From positions 1 through 64,000 of the forward strand of contig JBBDJB010000031.1 of the NCBI GenBank assembly GCA_040880125.1: a stretch of DNA of 64,000 nucleotides, read 5' to 3'. The notes below the pieces were generated by a model. It worked only from the letters and a program-made list of their open reading frames with translations. It made no database searches and had not been told where the DNA came from. Below are positions 31,954 through 39,469 of this stretch, piece after piece. This DNA comes from JBBDJB01 sp040880125 (GTDB lineage: Bacteria; Planctomycetota; Planctomycetia; Pirellulales; JBBDJB01). Position 1 is the first letter of the stretch. Each line of letters begins with the position of its first letter. The position numbers and the translations under genes were made by a program.

Positions 31954-31998
31954 AACAGGGCATTGGAGCTTCCGAGCTTCAATTGCCCTGTTTATTTT
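31954..31998 (+). terminator. Rho-independent terminator after the Gfo/Idh gene
   Basis: AACAGGGCA-TTGGAGCT and AGCTTCAAT-TGCCCTGTT form a long hairpin around TCCG, followed by TTTATTTT. It lies 42 bp after the stop of the oxidoreductase gene. Confidence 0.85.
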
Positions 31999-32500
31999 GG
32001 CTCATCGGCGTTTTTTCGTGGAACGGGCAATTGCGTTTGCGGCGAAAGAAGGGTTTCACGGGTTCCTCTTCTCTGTTGAAGAGAGTACCTCTGGGAAGAC
32101 TGTCTGTCGGAAAGGAACCCGAGAGAAGTGACCGGCGGGCCGCCCGTGCAGTGTCCAAGACCCACGGCAGCGGTTCGACGCCGCGTCCGCCCATGGAATT
32201 GACGTGGTCGGGTCGAGCGGGTAGCTCGGCCCCGGAAATGGTGTCAGGAACCGTTTCCGCCCACGACATTGGGAGGGATGGCCCTAGCGTCACCGATCGC
32301 GCGGTATTCCGCACCCCTCCACCGGGAAGAGGAACCAGAGAAGAGGATCCCGTAGTGCGGCGCGCATCAAAAGCATCTCTGATTTTCATCGCCGATGGAC
32401 GCCACCGATCGGATCCGCCACGGAAAGTCGCTAAGAATACAACTTCCGGCAGGACTACCGCCATCGGCGTAGTGCATGCCTAGAACGCAGGACGAGGCGG
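31999..32500. other. Intergenic region with possible structured element
   Basis: About 500 bp without a convincing gene between the terminator and the RluA-type gene. CGGGTTCCT (32059-32067) pairs exactly with AGGAACCCG (32113-32121), enclosing an inner hairpin CTTC-TCTGTT-GAAG. Around 32,236-32,262 GGAAATGGTGTCAGGAACC-GTTTCC resembles the GTGTCAGGAACC motif often seen at REP/IS200-type element ends (from memory). I could not match rnpB, ssrA or SRP RNA signatures. Confidence 0.4.
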
Positions 32501-33202
32501 ATGAGGCCGACGCTCGACATCCTCTACGAGGAAGGCCCGGTGCTGGTCCTATGCAAGCCGGGAGGACTGCTGACCCAGGCGCCGCCGGGCATCGACAGTC
32601 TCGAAACCCGCATCAAGCATTTCATCAAGCGGCGGGACGCTAAGCCGGGCAACGTTTACCTGGGCGTGCCGCATCGGCTCGATCGGCCGGTGTCCGGCGC
32701 GATCGTCTTCGCTCGCCACGTCCGCGCCGCCCGGCGGCTGGCCGAGCAGTTCGAGGCGCGCACCGTCCGCAAAACATATTGGGCCTGCGTCGAGGGTCAG
32801 ATCGATCCGCCCGAGGGAACCTGGAAGGATCTCATCAAGAAGCGGCCCGGCGAAGCGCATGCCGACGTGGTCAATCCAAGCGATCCCGACGGCCGTCAGG
32901 CCGTGCTGCATTACAAGTCGCTCCGCCACACCGGGTGGGGATCGCTGCTGGAGATCGAGCTGGAAACCGGTCGTATGCACCAGGTGCGCGTGCAAGCCGC
33001 CTCGCGAGGGCACCCGATCTTGGGCGACGCTCAGTACGGGGCGTCACTGCCGTTCGGCGAGCCGTTTGAGGATACCCGGCTGCGCAGCATCGCCCTGCAC
33101 GCCCGCGAGCTGGCGTTTCAGCACCCGATGACGTGGGAGCCGGTCAGCATCGTTGCGCCGCTGCCCGAAGCGTGGCGTGCGGTGGAAGAAAGTATTCCAT
33201 GA
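32501..33202 (+). CDS. RluA-family RNA pseudouridine synthase
   Basis: A 233-residue pseudouridine synthase. The catalytic Asp is in the signature GVPHRLDRPVSGAIVFAR (about 50-67), followed by VRKTYWACVEGQI and LETGRMHQVRVQAASRGHPI, the standard RluA-family blocks. No S4 RNA-binding domain precedes the catalytic domain, so it is a short form; whether the target is rRNA or tRNA cannot be told. The ATG at 32501 follows AGGACGAGGCGG. It stands alone. Confidence 0.92.
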   Translation: MRPTLDILYEEGPVLVLCKPGGLLTQAPPGIDSLETRIKHFIKRRDAKPGNVYLGVPHRLDRPVSGAIVFARHVRAARRLAEQFEARTVRKTYWACVEGQIDPPEGTWKDLIKKRPGEAHADVVNPSDPDGRQAVLHYKSLRHTGWGSLLEIELETGRMHQVRVQAASRGHPILGDAQYGASLPFGEPFEDTRLRSIALHARELAFQHPMTWEPVSIVAPLPEAWRAVEESIP

Positions 33203-33251
33203 CCGAGTGCCGTGGCACACTTATTCGGTCGTGCTGCGTGACAACACGTTC

Positions 33252-34775
33252 TCAGAAACTCTCCCAGCGGAGATAGATGAACAAGTTCGTCAGCCACGGG
33301 TGCGTCCAGGGATTCCAGGTGGGATAGCTGACCGACATCACCGACCAGGCCAACAGCACCAGCCCCAGCCCGCGGGCCCAGCGGCGCCGCGACAGCCAAT
33401 CCGCCGCCGGCAGCATCACCACCAGCCACAGCGGCGCGAACCAGTACATCCAGCGAAAGCCGCTGGTCATGCCTCCGTAGTTCCGATCCACCTGCGGCCG
33501 CATCAGGTAAAACACCAGGCAGACCAGCGACACCGAGCCGATCAACAGCGCGAGGTCGCGCCGCTTGATATCGCCGGACAGTAGCCAGCCGACGAGTCCC
33601 GCCACGCTGAGCAGCCACACCGGCGTCAGTGAAAAGATGCCGTGGTGCCCGACCAGCACGTTCATCGCGTACCACGCCCGCGAGGGCTCGCCGCGGTCGA
33701 TGCCGGCCGGATCCATCCAATAGCTTTGCCGCTCCCGGCCGTCGCGGACGTACGTGTATTCGTACCAGTTGTCGTCCTGGTCGATTTCGCTGCGATGCAT
33801 GTACGGCGGACGGAGGCTGTCGTGCGCCACGTAGTTGGTGGCAAAGAAAGCCGCGACGACCAGCAGCGCGGCCGGAGTGAAGGCGGCCAGCGTCAGCCGC
33901 GGGAATCGCCACAGCAGCCCTGCTCCGATCGCAGCGAATAGCGCCAGCGCCGGCAGCTCATTGGCCGCGGTGAACGCAGCCGCCAGCCCGCACAGCACAA
34001 AATGCCACCGCTGAGGTCGGTCATCGCACCAGATTCGCACAACTGTATATAGCGCCACCGCGGCACTGACGGCGGCCACAATGTGGTTGTTCAGCACCAC
34101 GGCGAACGTGTTGAGCATTGTCGCCAGCGAAGCGGCCGCCACAACGAATAGTTTCCCCCAATCGGTCTCGCCGAACCGCTCGGCAAGCTGCACGACCAGC
34201 ACGAACATCAGCGCCAGCGGAATGATGTTGATCGTGAAGAGCATCAACCGGCCGAGTTCGTACGGATGCGTCCCGAGGGTTACTCCGGTCAGTTGGTGAA
34301 CGACCCAGTATTCGGCGGCGATCAAGACCGTCAGCAGCGGCGGCTTGCTGGAATACAGGTGCGGCGTGCCGGAGCGGTCCTTGTGCTTGACCATGTCGAT
34401 CGTGTCCCAGCCGGGCTCGGCCACGATCTGGTCAATGGCAAATGTGCCGTGTTCGACCAATGCCCGCACGGCCGCCCAACGGCTGCGGTCGTTGCTGCTG
34501 AGAAACGGCCGCTGCAGGCGGAGCTTCTGCTCCAATTCCGCCCGGCGCTCTTCCAGCCGCCGCTCGAGCTGTTCACCGGAGACGCCTTCGCTCTCCAGTT
34601 CCCGCCGCGTCTCCGACAGCGCATCGTTGATTCGGTAGGCTTCCAACCGCACCAGGTCGACGGAGTTCACCGCCATCAGCCGGCCGGTCATGTTGCCCAC
34701 GGCCACGGCGATCAGCAGGGTGTAGGCGGCGTAGCGGATGCGGCGAGTGGCGTCGGAATGGGGAGCGTCGGTCAT
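33252..34775 (-). CDS. Polytopic membrane protein, GT-C (GT39)-like
   Basis: A 507-residue membrane protein with about ten helices. After the first helix (IRYAAYTLLIAVAVGNMTG) comes a charged, probably coiled-coil stretch (LSETRRELESEGVSGEQLER and following, about 50-95). The motif YSSKPPLLTVLIAAEYWVV is similar to the first-loop region of membrane glycosyltransferases that use polyprenyl-phosphate sugars. The C-terminal half has further helices and a periplasmic loop rich in Asp/Tyr. It starts 3 bp after the stop of the polyprenyl-phosphate glycosyltransferase gene on the same strand, which would supply its donor. The pairing suggests glycan or lipid modification outside the membrane; the acceptor is unknown. 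Confidence 0.7.
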   Translation of the reverse strand: MTDAPHSDATRRIRYAAYTLLIAVAVGNMTGRLMAVNSVDLVRLEAYRINDALSETRRELESEGVSGEQLERRLEERRAELEQKLRLQRPFLSSNDRSRWAAVRALVEHGTFAIDQIVAEPGWDTIDMVKHKDRSGTPHLYSSKPPLLTVLIAAEYWVVHQLTGVTLGTHPYELGRLMLFTINIIPLALMFVLVVQLAERFGETDWGKLFVVAAASLATMLNTFAVVLNNHIVAAVSAAVALYTVVRIWCDDRPQRWHFVLCGLAAAFTAANELPALALFAAIGAGLLWRFPRLTLAAFTPAALLVVAAFFATNYVAHDSLRPPYMHRSEIDQDDNWYEYTYVRDGRERQSYWMDPAGIDRGEPSRAWYAMNVLVGHHGIFSLTPVWLLSVAGLVGWLLSGDIKRRDLALLIGSVSLVCLVFYLMRPQVDRNYGGMTSGFRWMYWFAPLWLVVMLPAADWLSRRRWARGLGLVLLAWSVMSVSYPTWNPWTHPWLTNLFIYLRWESF

Positions 34776-34778
34776 GCG

Positions 34779-35774
34779 TCATGCGTCGTGGGAGGAGGGC
34801 TCAAGATCGTCTGCCGTCTCGTGCCGGGGCGGCGTGTGCTCCGCCACGGAGTAGGCGTCCGAGTTTCCGGCCAGATAGGAAGTAATCAGCTCGGCCAGGA
34901 TCCCGACCGAAAGTAACTGGCCGCCCATCAGCAGCAAGCCCAGCGAGTAGTAGAGCGCCGCGGTTTCGTGCAGGTCGATCGGCGCGTCCCACACCGTGCG
35001 GGACAAGATCCACTTCAGCGCCAGATAGCCCATGCCGAGCACACCGAGCAAGAGCGACATCAGGCCGACGCTTCCCAGCAGATGCTGCGGCCGCTGGCCG
35101 AAGCCGGTCAGGAACTTCACGGTCAATAGGTCGAGAAACCCTTTGACGATCCGGTTCAGCCCGTACTTGGACTTTCCATGCCGACGCGGCCGATGCCGCA
35201 CGACGATCTCTCCGACGCGAAAGCCGCGCGCCGCGGCCAGCACCGGCACGAACCGGTGCAGCTCGCCGTACAGCCGCACTTCGCGGAGGACTTCGCGGCG
35301 ATAGCACTTCATGCCGCAGTTGTGGTCGTGCAGCGCGACTCCGGTGAGCCGGCTGACCATCCAGTTGAAGATCCGCGAGGGGCCGACCTTGTGCCACGGA
35401 TCGTGACGGACCTGCTTCCAGCCGCTGACGACGTCGTAGCCCTGGTCGATGGTGGCGAGAAACTCGGGGATGTGAATCGGGTCGTCTTGCAGGTCGGCGT
35501 CGAGCGTCATCACCCGGTCGCCCCGCGCGGCGCGGAAGCCGGCATCCAGCGCCGCCGCTTTGCCGAAATTCCTGCGGAAGCGGATTCCCCGCACACGGCC
35601 ATCGGTCTCTGCCAGCCGCCGGATGCCGTTCCAGGAGTCGTCGGTCGAGCCGTCATCGACCAGAATCATTTCAACCGCGTAGTTCTGGTCGCTGGCGATC
35701 ACGGATAACTCGGCGTGCAGCTCGCTCAGGCTGTCCGCCTCGTTGTAGACCGGGATAACGATCGAGAGCAACAT
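34779..35774 (-). CDS. Polyprenyl-phosphate glycosyltransferase (GT2, DPM1/GtrB-like)
   Basis: A 331-residue GT2 enzyme. MLLSIVIPVYNEADSLSEL and MILVDDGSTDDSW show the nucleotide-sugar fold, MTLDADLQDDP the DxD-type metal site, and RRHGKSKYGLNRIVKGFLDL the signature region of polyprenyl-phosphate mannose/glucose synthases. Two C-terminal membrane helices (LLLGVLGMGYLALKWIL; YYSLGLLLMGGQLLSVGILA) anchor it. It transfers a sugar from a nucleotide donor to undecaprenyl phosphate for use by a membrane partner, probably the next gene, which starts 3 bp downstream. I prefer the ATG at 35774 to the TTG two codons upstream. Confidence 0.9.
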   Translation of the reverse strand: MLLSIVIPVYNEADSLSELHAELSVIASDQNYAVEMILVDDGSTDDSWNGIRRLAETDGRVRGIRFRRNFGKAAALDAGFRAARGDRVMTLDADLQDDPIHIPEFLATIDQGYDVVSGWKQVRHDPWHKVGPSRIFNWMVSRLTGVALHDHNCGMKCYRREVLREVRLYGELHRFVPVLAAARGFRVGEIVVRHRPRRHGKSKYGLNRIVKGFLDLLTVKFLTGFGQRPQHLLGSVGLMSLLLGVLGMGYLALKWILSRTVWDAPIDLHETAALYYSLGLLLMGGQLLSVGILAELITSYLAGNSDAYSVAEHTPPRHETADDLEPSSHDA

Positions 35775-36406
35775 GGGCAAACGTTCGAGGAGAGTGGCCG
35801 TCCCTGCAGAACCAGGAAGCCTCAGTCGGTGGTGGCAAGCGTCGCAAGGGGGCAGCGACAGCCGGATCGGACTCGCCGTAAACCATAATCTTAAATGGTG
35901 AAACCGGGAAACACCAGAAGTGGCAAAGTGCGCCGGTCGTCACGTTGATAACTCCAGGAAAGTGGCAGGCCGAAGATCGGCGCAATGTTTGCTTGTGATT
36001 TCCCCAGTCACGGTCGGCTTGTGCTAAGTGCAACAACCTGGCCAGCAGTACGATCGCCAAGGACTGGATAGCACTTATTGCCCACCTTATCGAATTCGTC
36101 GCGAGACTCATTTGCCCTGAGGGAAGCTCCCGATGAATCATTGGAACCTGACGGCGTACCGTCGGGGCATCCGCACGTCGCTGCGCAACAACGCCGCGGC
36201 GTATGGTTATTCGATCGTGGCCACGGGAGATTTTGCCACGCTTGGCCATTCCCTGGCGCCGCCTTTGCTTCAACGGTCGTATATCTGCTTGTCGTGGGAT
36301 TGGAGATCGCCGTCGCCGCGCAACATGAGCAGAAATCTGACAAGCACAAAGGCCATAGCAAACGGCGAAGTTCCCTAGCGGCTCGGCGAGATAGCGCACA
36401 CCAGCC
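35775..36406. other. Intergenic region containing a gene relic
   Basis: About 630 bp between the GT2 start and the YbhN-like gene. The part 35,780-36,120 shows nothing I can support. The part 36,133-36,378 is a probable frameshifted membrane-protein relic, described separately. Confidence 0.45.
36133..36378 (+). pseudogene. Frameshifted remnant of a small membrane protein
   Basis: GAGGGAAG precedes an ATG (36133) that reads MNHWNLTAYRRGIRTSLRNN and AAAYGYSIVATGDFATLGH, a coherent amphipathic start. After about 40 codons this frame becomes nonsense, whereas the frame shifted by one base continues as ASTVVYLLVVGLEIAVAA, a membrane helix, and then a charged tail. The composite looks like one protein broken by an indel near 36,240-36,270. 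The SLRNNAAAYGYS pattern reminds me of small VIT/YitT-like membrane proteins, but that is recollection only. The tail runs into the opposite-strand YbhN-like gene, so it is also truncated. Confidence 0.4.
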
Positions 36407-37366
36407 TTACGCCTGTTCTTCTCTGACGCGCAGGTCCATTGAACGCCCCACTACATACAGTACGGAGGAGATCACGACTTCGGATCCCAGCCACACGAGC
36501 CGGAGCATTACCGCGGTGAGCACCGCGGCTGTCTGACCGAACTGCTGTGCGATGAGCACGCCCAGGATCAGTTCGCGCACGCCCGCACCGCCGGGGATCA
36601 GCGAGAGGAAGCCCGCCACCACCGCCAGCGACACGCAGGCGATGTACAGCGGCAAGAGGCGCAGGATGTCCGCCCCGGCGATGTCCATCGCCCGCATCGT
36701 CGCGCCAAGACTGATCCCCATCAGTACCCAGCCCACAGAGGTGGCCAGCCAGCCAGTGGCCAGCAGACGAAAGTTAATCCGCTCGAGCGGCAGTTGGTCG
36801 GCGTCGGGCAACATTCGCTTGGGCATCCACCTGACGAGGCGCCGGAAGATCGGCGGCAAGGTCGGCAGACCCGCGGCGATCGTCAGTACGCCGGCCAACG
36901 CTGCCAACCAGAGGTGCTGGCGGTACTGGATCAGGATCATCAGGCCGGCCAAAAACGCGCCGCTGGCCATCATGGTGAGTGTCTCCAGAAAGACGCTCAC
37001 CGCGGCCACCGACGCCCGCACGCCCCGGCCGCGCACCAGGCCGGTTCGCAAGATCACGACCATCGCCTTGCCCGGCACGTATTTGCCAAGGTGGCCGATG
37101 TAGTAGGCTCGCAGTCCGCGCAGCCACGTTGACCGCTGTCCGAGGGAGTCTAATATCGAAAGCCAATAGCAACCGGACGGAAGCAGGCTCACCAGATAAA
37201 CGGCCGCGGCGACAAGTAGCCACGCGTAGTTCAGTTCGAACGTGTGCTCGCGAAGCTCGTCGAATGAGCCGCGCAGCGCCCGGTAAACACCCCACAATAC
37301 TGCTGCGATCACGATGAGCTTGAACGCCCGCACAAGCCAGACGATACGGCGGTGGGGTGAAATCAT
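36407..37366 (-). CDS. YbhN/MprF-N-like lysylphosphatidylglycerol synthase TM-domain protein
   Basis: A 319-residue polytopic protein of the UPF0104 family. The family motifs are YYIGHLGKYVPGKAMVVILR (about 88-107) and FLSLIPGGAGVRELILG (about 254-270). Seven or eight membrane helices are visible. In MprF this region flips aminoacylated lipids; stand-alone versions next to glycosyltransferases are thought to move lipid-linked sugars or lipids. It is near the GT2/GT-C pair, on the same strand, which fits a lipid-carrier role, but 630 bp separate them. The ATG at 37366 is used; a GTG one codon upstream is also possible. Confidence 0.85.
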   Translation of the reverse strand: MISPHRRIVWLVRAFKLIVIAAVLWGVYRALRGSFDELREHTFELNYAWLLVAAAVYLVSLLPSGCYWLSILDSLGQRSTWLRGLRAYYIGHLGKYVPGKAMVVILRTGLVRGRGVRASVAAVSVFLETLTMMASGAFLAGLMILIQYRQHLWLAALAGVLTIAAGLPTLPPIFRRLVRWMPKRMLPDADQLPLERINFRLLATGWLATSVGWVLMGISLGATMRAMDIAGADILRLLPLYIACVSLAVVAGFLSLIPGGAGVRELILGVLIAQQFGQTAAVLTAVMLRLVWLGSEVVISSVLYVVGRSMDLRVREEQA

Positions 37367-37636
37367 CACGAGGCTGCCTGGCCCGGGCGTAGATAGGGTG
37401 AAGCAAAGAAGCCGCGAATGAATCGCCGTCTAGTGATATCAACTCTTCGGTTACGGCTTCGCGTAGCTATTCTGCCGGCTTTGGCGGCGCGCGACAAGCC
37501 GAAGCGGCGGTCGCTGCTGAAGCTGCGCTCTGCTAAAATGCTCAGGCGTTTTCGCGGACGACCATTTGTGGGCCAGTCGACGGACCCCCTTTCATTCGAC
37601 GGCGTAACATCCTTCGGCGGCGCAAGGAGCTTTCGC

Positions 37637-38731
37637 GTGGCGCGAATCATCTCGTTTATCGTCCTCCTCGCGATCGTGATGCTGGTCGGGGTGCTGTTCA
37701 TTCGCGTGATGGCCCAGTTCATCGTGCCGCTTTTTTTGGCCGTTGTGCTCGTCGTGGTTTTTCGGCCGATGCACCGCTGGTTCGTCGAGCATTGTCGCGG
37801 CCGCGAGCGCATCGCTGCGGCGCTGACGACGCTCACGATTTTGTTAATTGTGTTGCTGCCGATGAGTCTGCTGATGTTTCGCGCGATTACCGACGGCATT
37901 GCGATCATCAATGACTTCACCGCGGAAGATCAGGCGGCGCTGGCGAACAATCTTCAAGCCCAGACCAACGACCTGCGGGAGTGGTTGGCCGATTTCGGGC
38001 TAGTGCTTCCGGCGGACCAGGAATTAATCAATACGGCGATGGAGGGTGTACGGTCGTCGTTCGTTCGGCCGGCCGCACTGGGAGGCGCCGCCTTGGGCGG
38101 AGCGCAGTTCCTGATCGGCTTTATCATCGGGCTGGTGATTATGATTATCGCCATGTATTACTTCCTGGTGGACGGTCCGGCCATGATCCGCACGGTGATG
38201 CGGCTTTCCCCGCTGGACGACCGCTACGAACAGGAACTGCTGGACGAGTTCGACCGCGTCAGCCGAGCTGTCGTCGTGGCGTCTTTGCTCTCGGCGCTGG
38301 TCCAGGGTCTGCTGGCCGGCATTGGCTATTACTTCGCCGGGCTGCAGGGGGTGATCTTGCTCTCGGGCGTGACCATGCTGCTTGCGCTGGTGCCGTTTGT
38401 CGGCGCGGCCGCGGTGTGGGTGCCCTGCAGCCTGTGGCTGTTTTTCTTCGCCGGCGGTGGCGGCCGGCCGGCCGCAGCCATCGCGTTGGCCTTGTATGGG
38501 ATGCTGGTCGTGTCCATGATCGACAACATCATCAAGCCGTACATATTGCACGGGCAGTCGAATCTCCATCCGCTGCTGGCGTTGCTCAGCGTGCTGGGCG
38601 GCGTTCAAGTTCTGGGCCCGATCGGCATACTGGTCGGGCCGATGGCCGTCGCCTTCCTGCAGGCGGTGCTGAATATGCTCCGCAGCGAACTGGATACGCT
38701 GGATGCGAAGACCTCGAAACAACCTGCGTGA
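37637..38731 (+). CDS. AI-2E family transporter (PerM-like permease)
   Basis: A 364-residue inner-membrane protein of the PF01594 family with eight predicted helices. N-terminal helices VARIISFIVLLAIVMLVGVL and FIVPLFLAVVLVVVFRPMHR, a soluble central segment (ADFGLVLPADQELINTAMEG), then GLQGVILLSGVTMLLALVPF VGA-type and LLALLSVLGGVQVLGPIGIL motifs typical of the family. Members transport varied substrates or act as Na+/H+ antiporters; the AI-2 name is inherited from TqsA. GTG at 37637 is chosen because AAGGAG lies 8 nt upstream and it gives the usual length; the frame is open to 37418, but that extension has no membrane or domain character. Confidence 0.9.
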   Translation: MARIISFIVLLAIVMLVGVLFIRVMAQFIVPLFLAVVLVVVFRPMHRWFVEHCRGRERIAAALTTLTILLIVLLPMSLLMFRAITDGIAIINDFTAEDQAALANNLQAQTNDLREWLADFGLVLPADQELINTAMEGVRSSFVRPAALGGAALGGAQFLIGFIIGLVIMIIAMYYFLVDGPAMIRTVMRLSPLDDRYEQELLDEFDRVSRAVVVASLLSALVQGLLAGIGYYFAGLQGVILLSGVTMLLALVPFVGAAAVWVPCSLWLFFFAGGGGRPAAAIALALYGMLVVSMIDNIIKPYILHGQSNLHPLLALLSVLGGVQVLGPIGILVGPMAVAFLQAVLNMLRSELDTLDAKTSKQPA

Positions 38732-38833
38732 AGCGATAACCAGGTGGCGCGTTGAGGGTTCGCGCTTCGCATTCCGCCGAGTAAGGATACGGACATCGAG
38801 TACAACTTCCCCGCTTGCCTCAGGAGCAAGAGC

Positions 38834-39460
38834 ATGATTGCCGCCACTGCCTTGTTGGCCGTTGCCACGTTCGGTGTGGATACCGGCTGGGAGCCGCTGC
38901 CCGACGGCGGCCTGGTCTATATCATTCAGATCGAACCGCAATTGCTAAGCGCGATGCGCGAGGGAACGCAAATTGCCAGTGAGATTCCCGCCGAGCTGGC
39001 GGGCGTGCGCAGCTACCGCATCCTGATCGGAGACGGGACGCTGCCGCGGGAAGGGCTTGCGCCGTCTTCGCCAGACGGCGAGGTCCGAGCCGGGTTCCGC
39101 CCACCTGCCGCGCCGCCGGAGCCCGATACCCAGCAAGTGGACGCGGAGACGCCGCTGGCTTCGCCCGGCGACATGGAGCCGGGGACATTTTCAGCCGATC
39201 CAAATGACCCGGTGCGGGCAGTACCAGCTTCCGCCGCGGAACCGCAGCAACCGCACAACACCGACAAGTCCAGAGCGGGTGAGAATGCTAGAGAAGAAGC
39301 ATCTGGCGCCACCGGCTCCGACAAGCCGTGGCTACCGGTGGTTCTGCTGACTGTCGGACTGTGTCTGTCGGTAGGAGCGAATCTCTATTTGATCTGGATC
39401 ACCTGGGATACACGTCGACGCTATCGCACGCTGGCCCGCCACCATCCGTCGGGCGCGTAA
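38834..39460 (+). CDS. Predicted single-TM anchored protein of unknown function
   Basis: A 208-residue protein. The N-terminus (MIAATALLAVATFG) is a short signal-like segment, then VDTGWEPLPDGGLVYIIQIE starts a small conserved-looking domain to about 75. A Pro/Glu/Ala-rich linker (about 80-155) and one C-terminal membrane helix (WLPVVLLTVGLCLSVGANLY) follow, with a basic tail (DTRRRYRTLARHH). AGGAGC precedes the ATG by 8 nt. It converges on the YhaN-like ATPase gene with only 9 bp between the stops. I recognise no characterised family. Confidence 0.7.
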   Translation: MIAATALLAVATFGVDTGWEPLPDGGLVYIIQIEPQLLSAMREGTQIASEIPAELAGVRSYRILIGDGTLPREGLAPSSPDGEVRAGFRPPAAPPEPDTQQVDAETPLASPGDMEPGTFSADPNDPVRAVPASAAEPQQPHNTDKSRAGENAREEASGATGSDKPWLPVVLLTVGLCLSVGANLYLIWITWDTRRRYRTLARHHPSGA

Positions 39461-39469
39461 GCTCGCCGG

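Noticed and set aside
31979..32483. Small coding frames in the 500-bp gap before the RluA-type gene
   Set aside because: Two overlapping opposite-strand frames, neither with a ribosome-binding site or recognisable protein features.
31999..32500. rnpB, ssrA or SRP RNA
   Set aside because: None of the signature blocks I know for these RNAs (for example the RNase P GAGGAAAGTCC motif or the tmRNA tRNA-like end) is present.
35671..36399. 242-codon minus-strand frame before the GT2 gene
   Set aside because: It overlaps the GT2 start, has no domain and no ribosome-binding site; it is antisense to the probable relic at 36133.
37418..37636. ATG start of the AI-2E family gene at 37418
   Set aside because: The added 73 residues are Arg-rich and not family-like; the GTG at 37637 has AAGGAG at 8 nt and gives the normal length.
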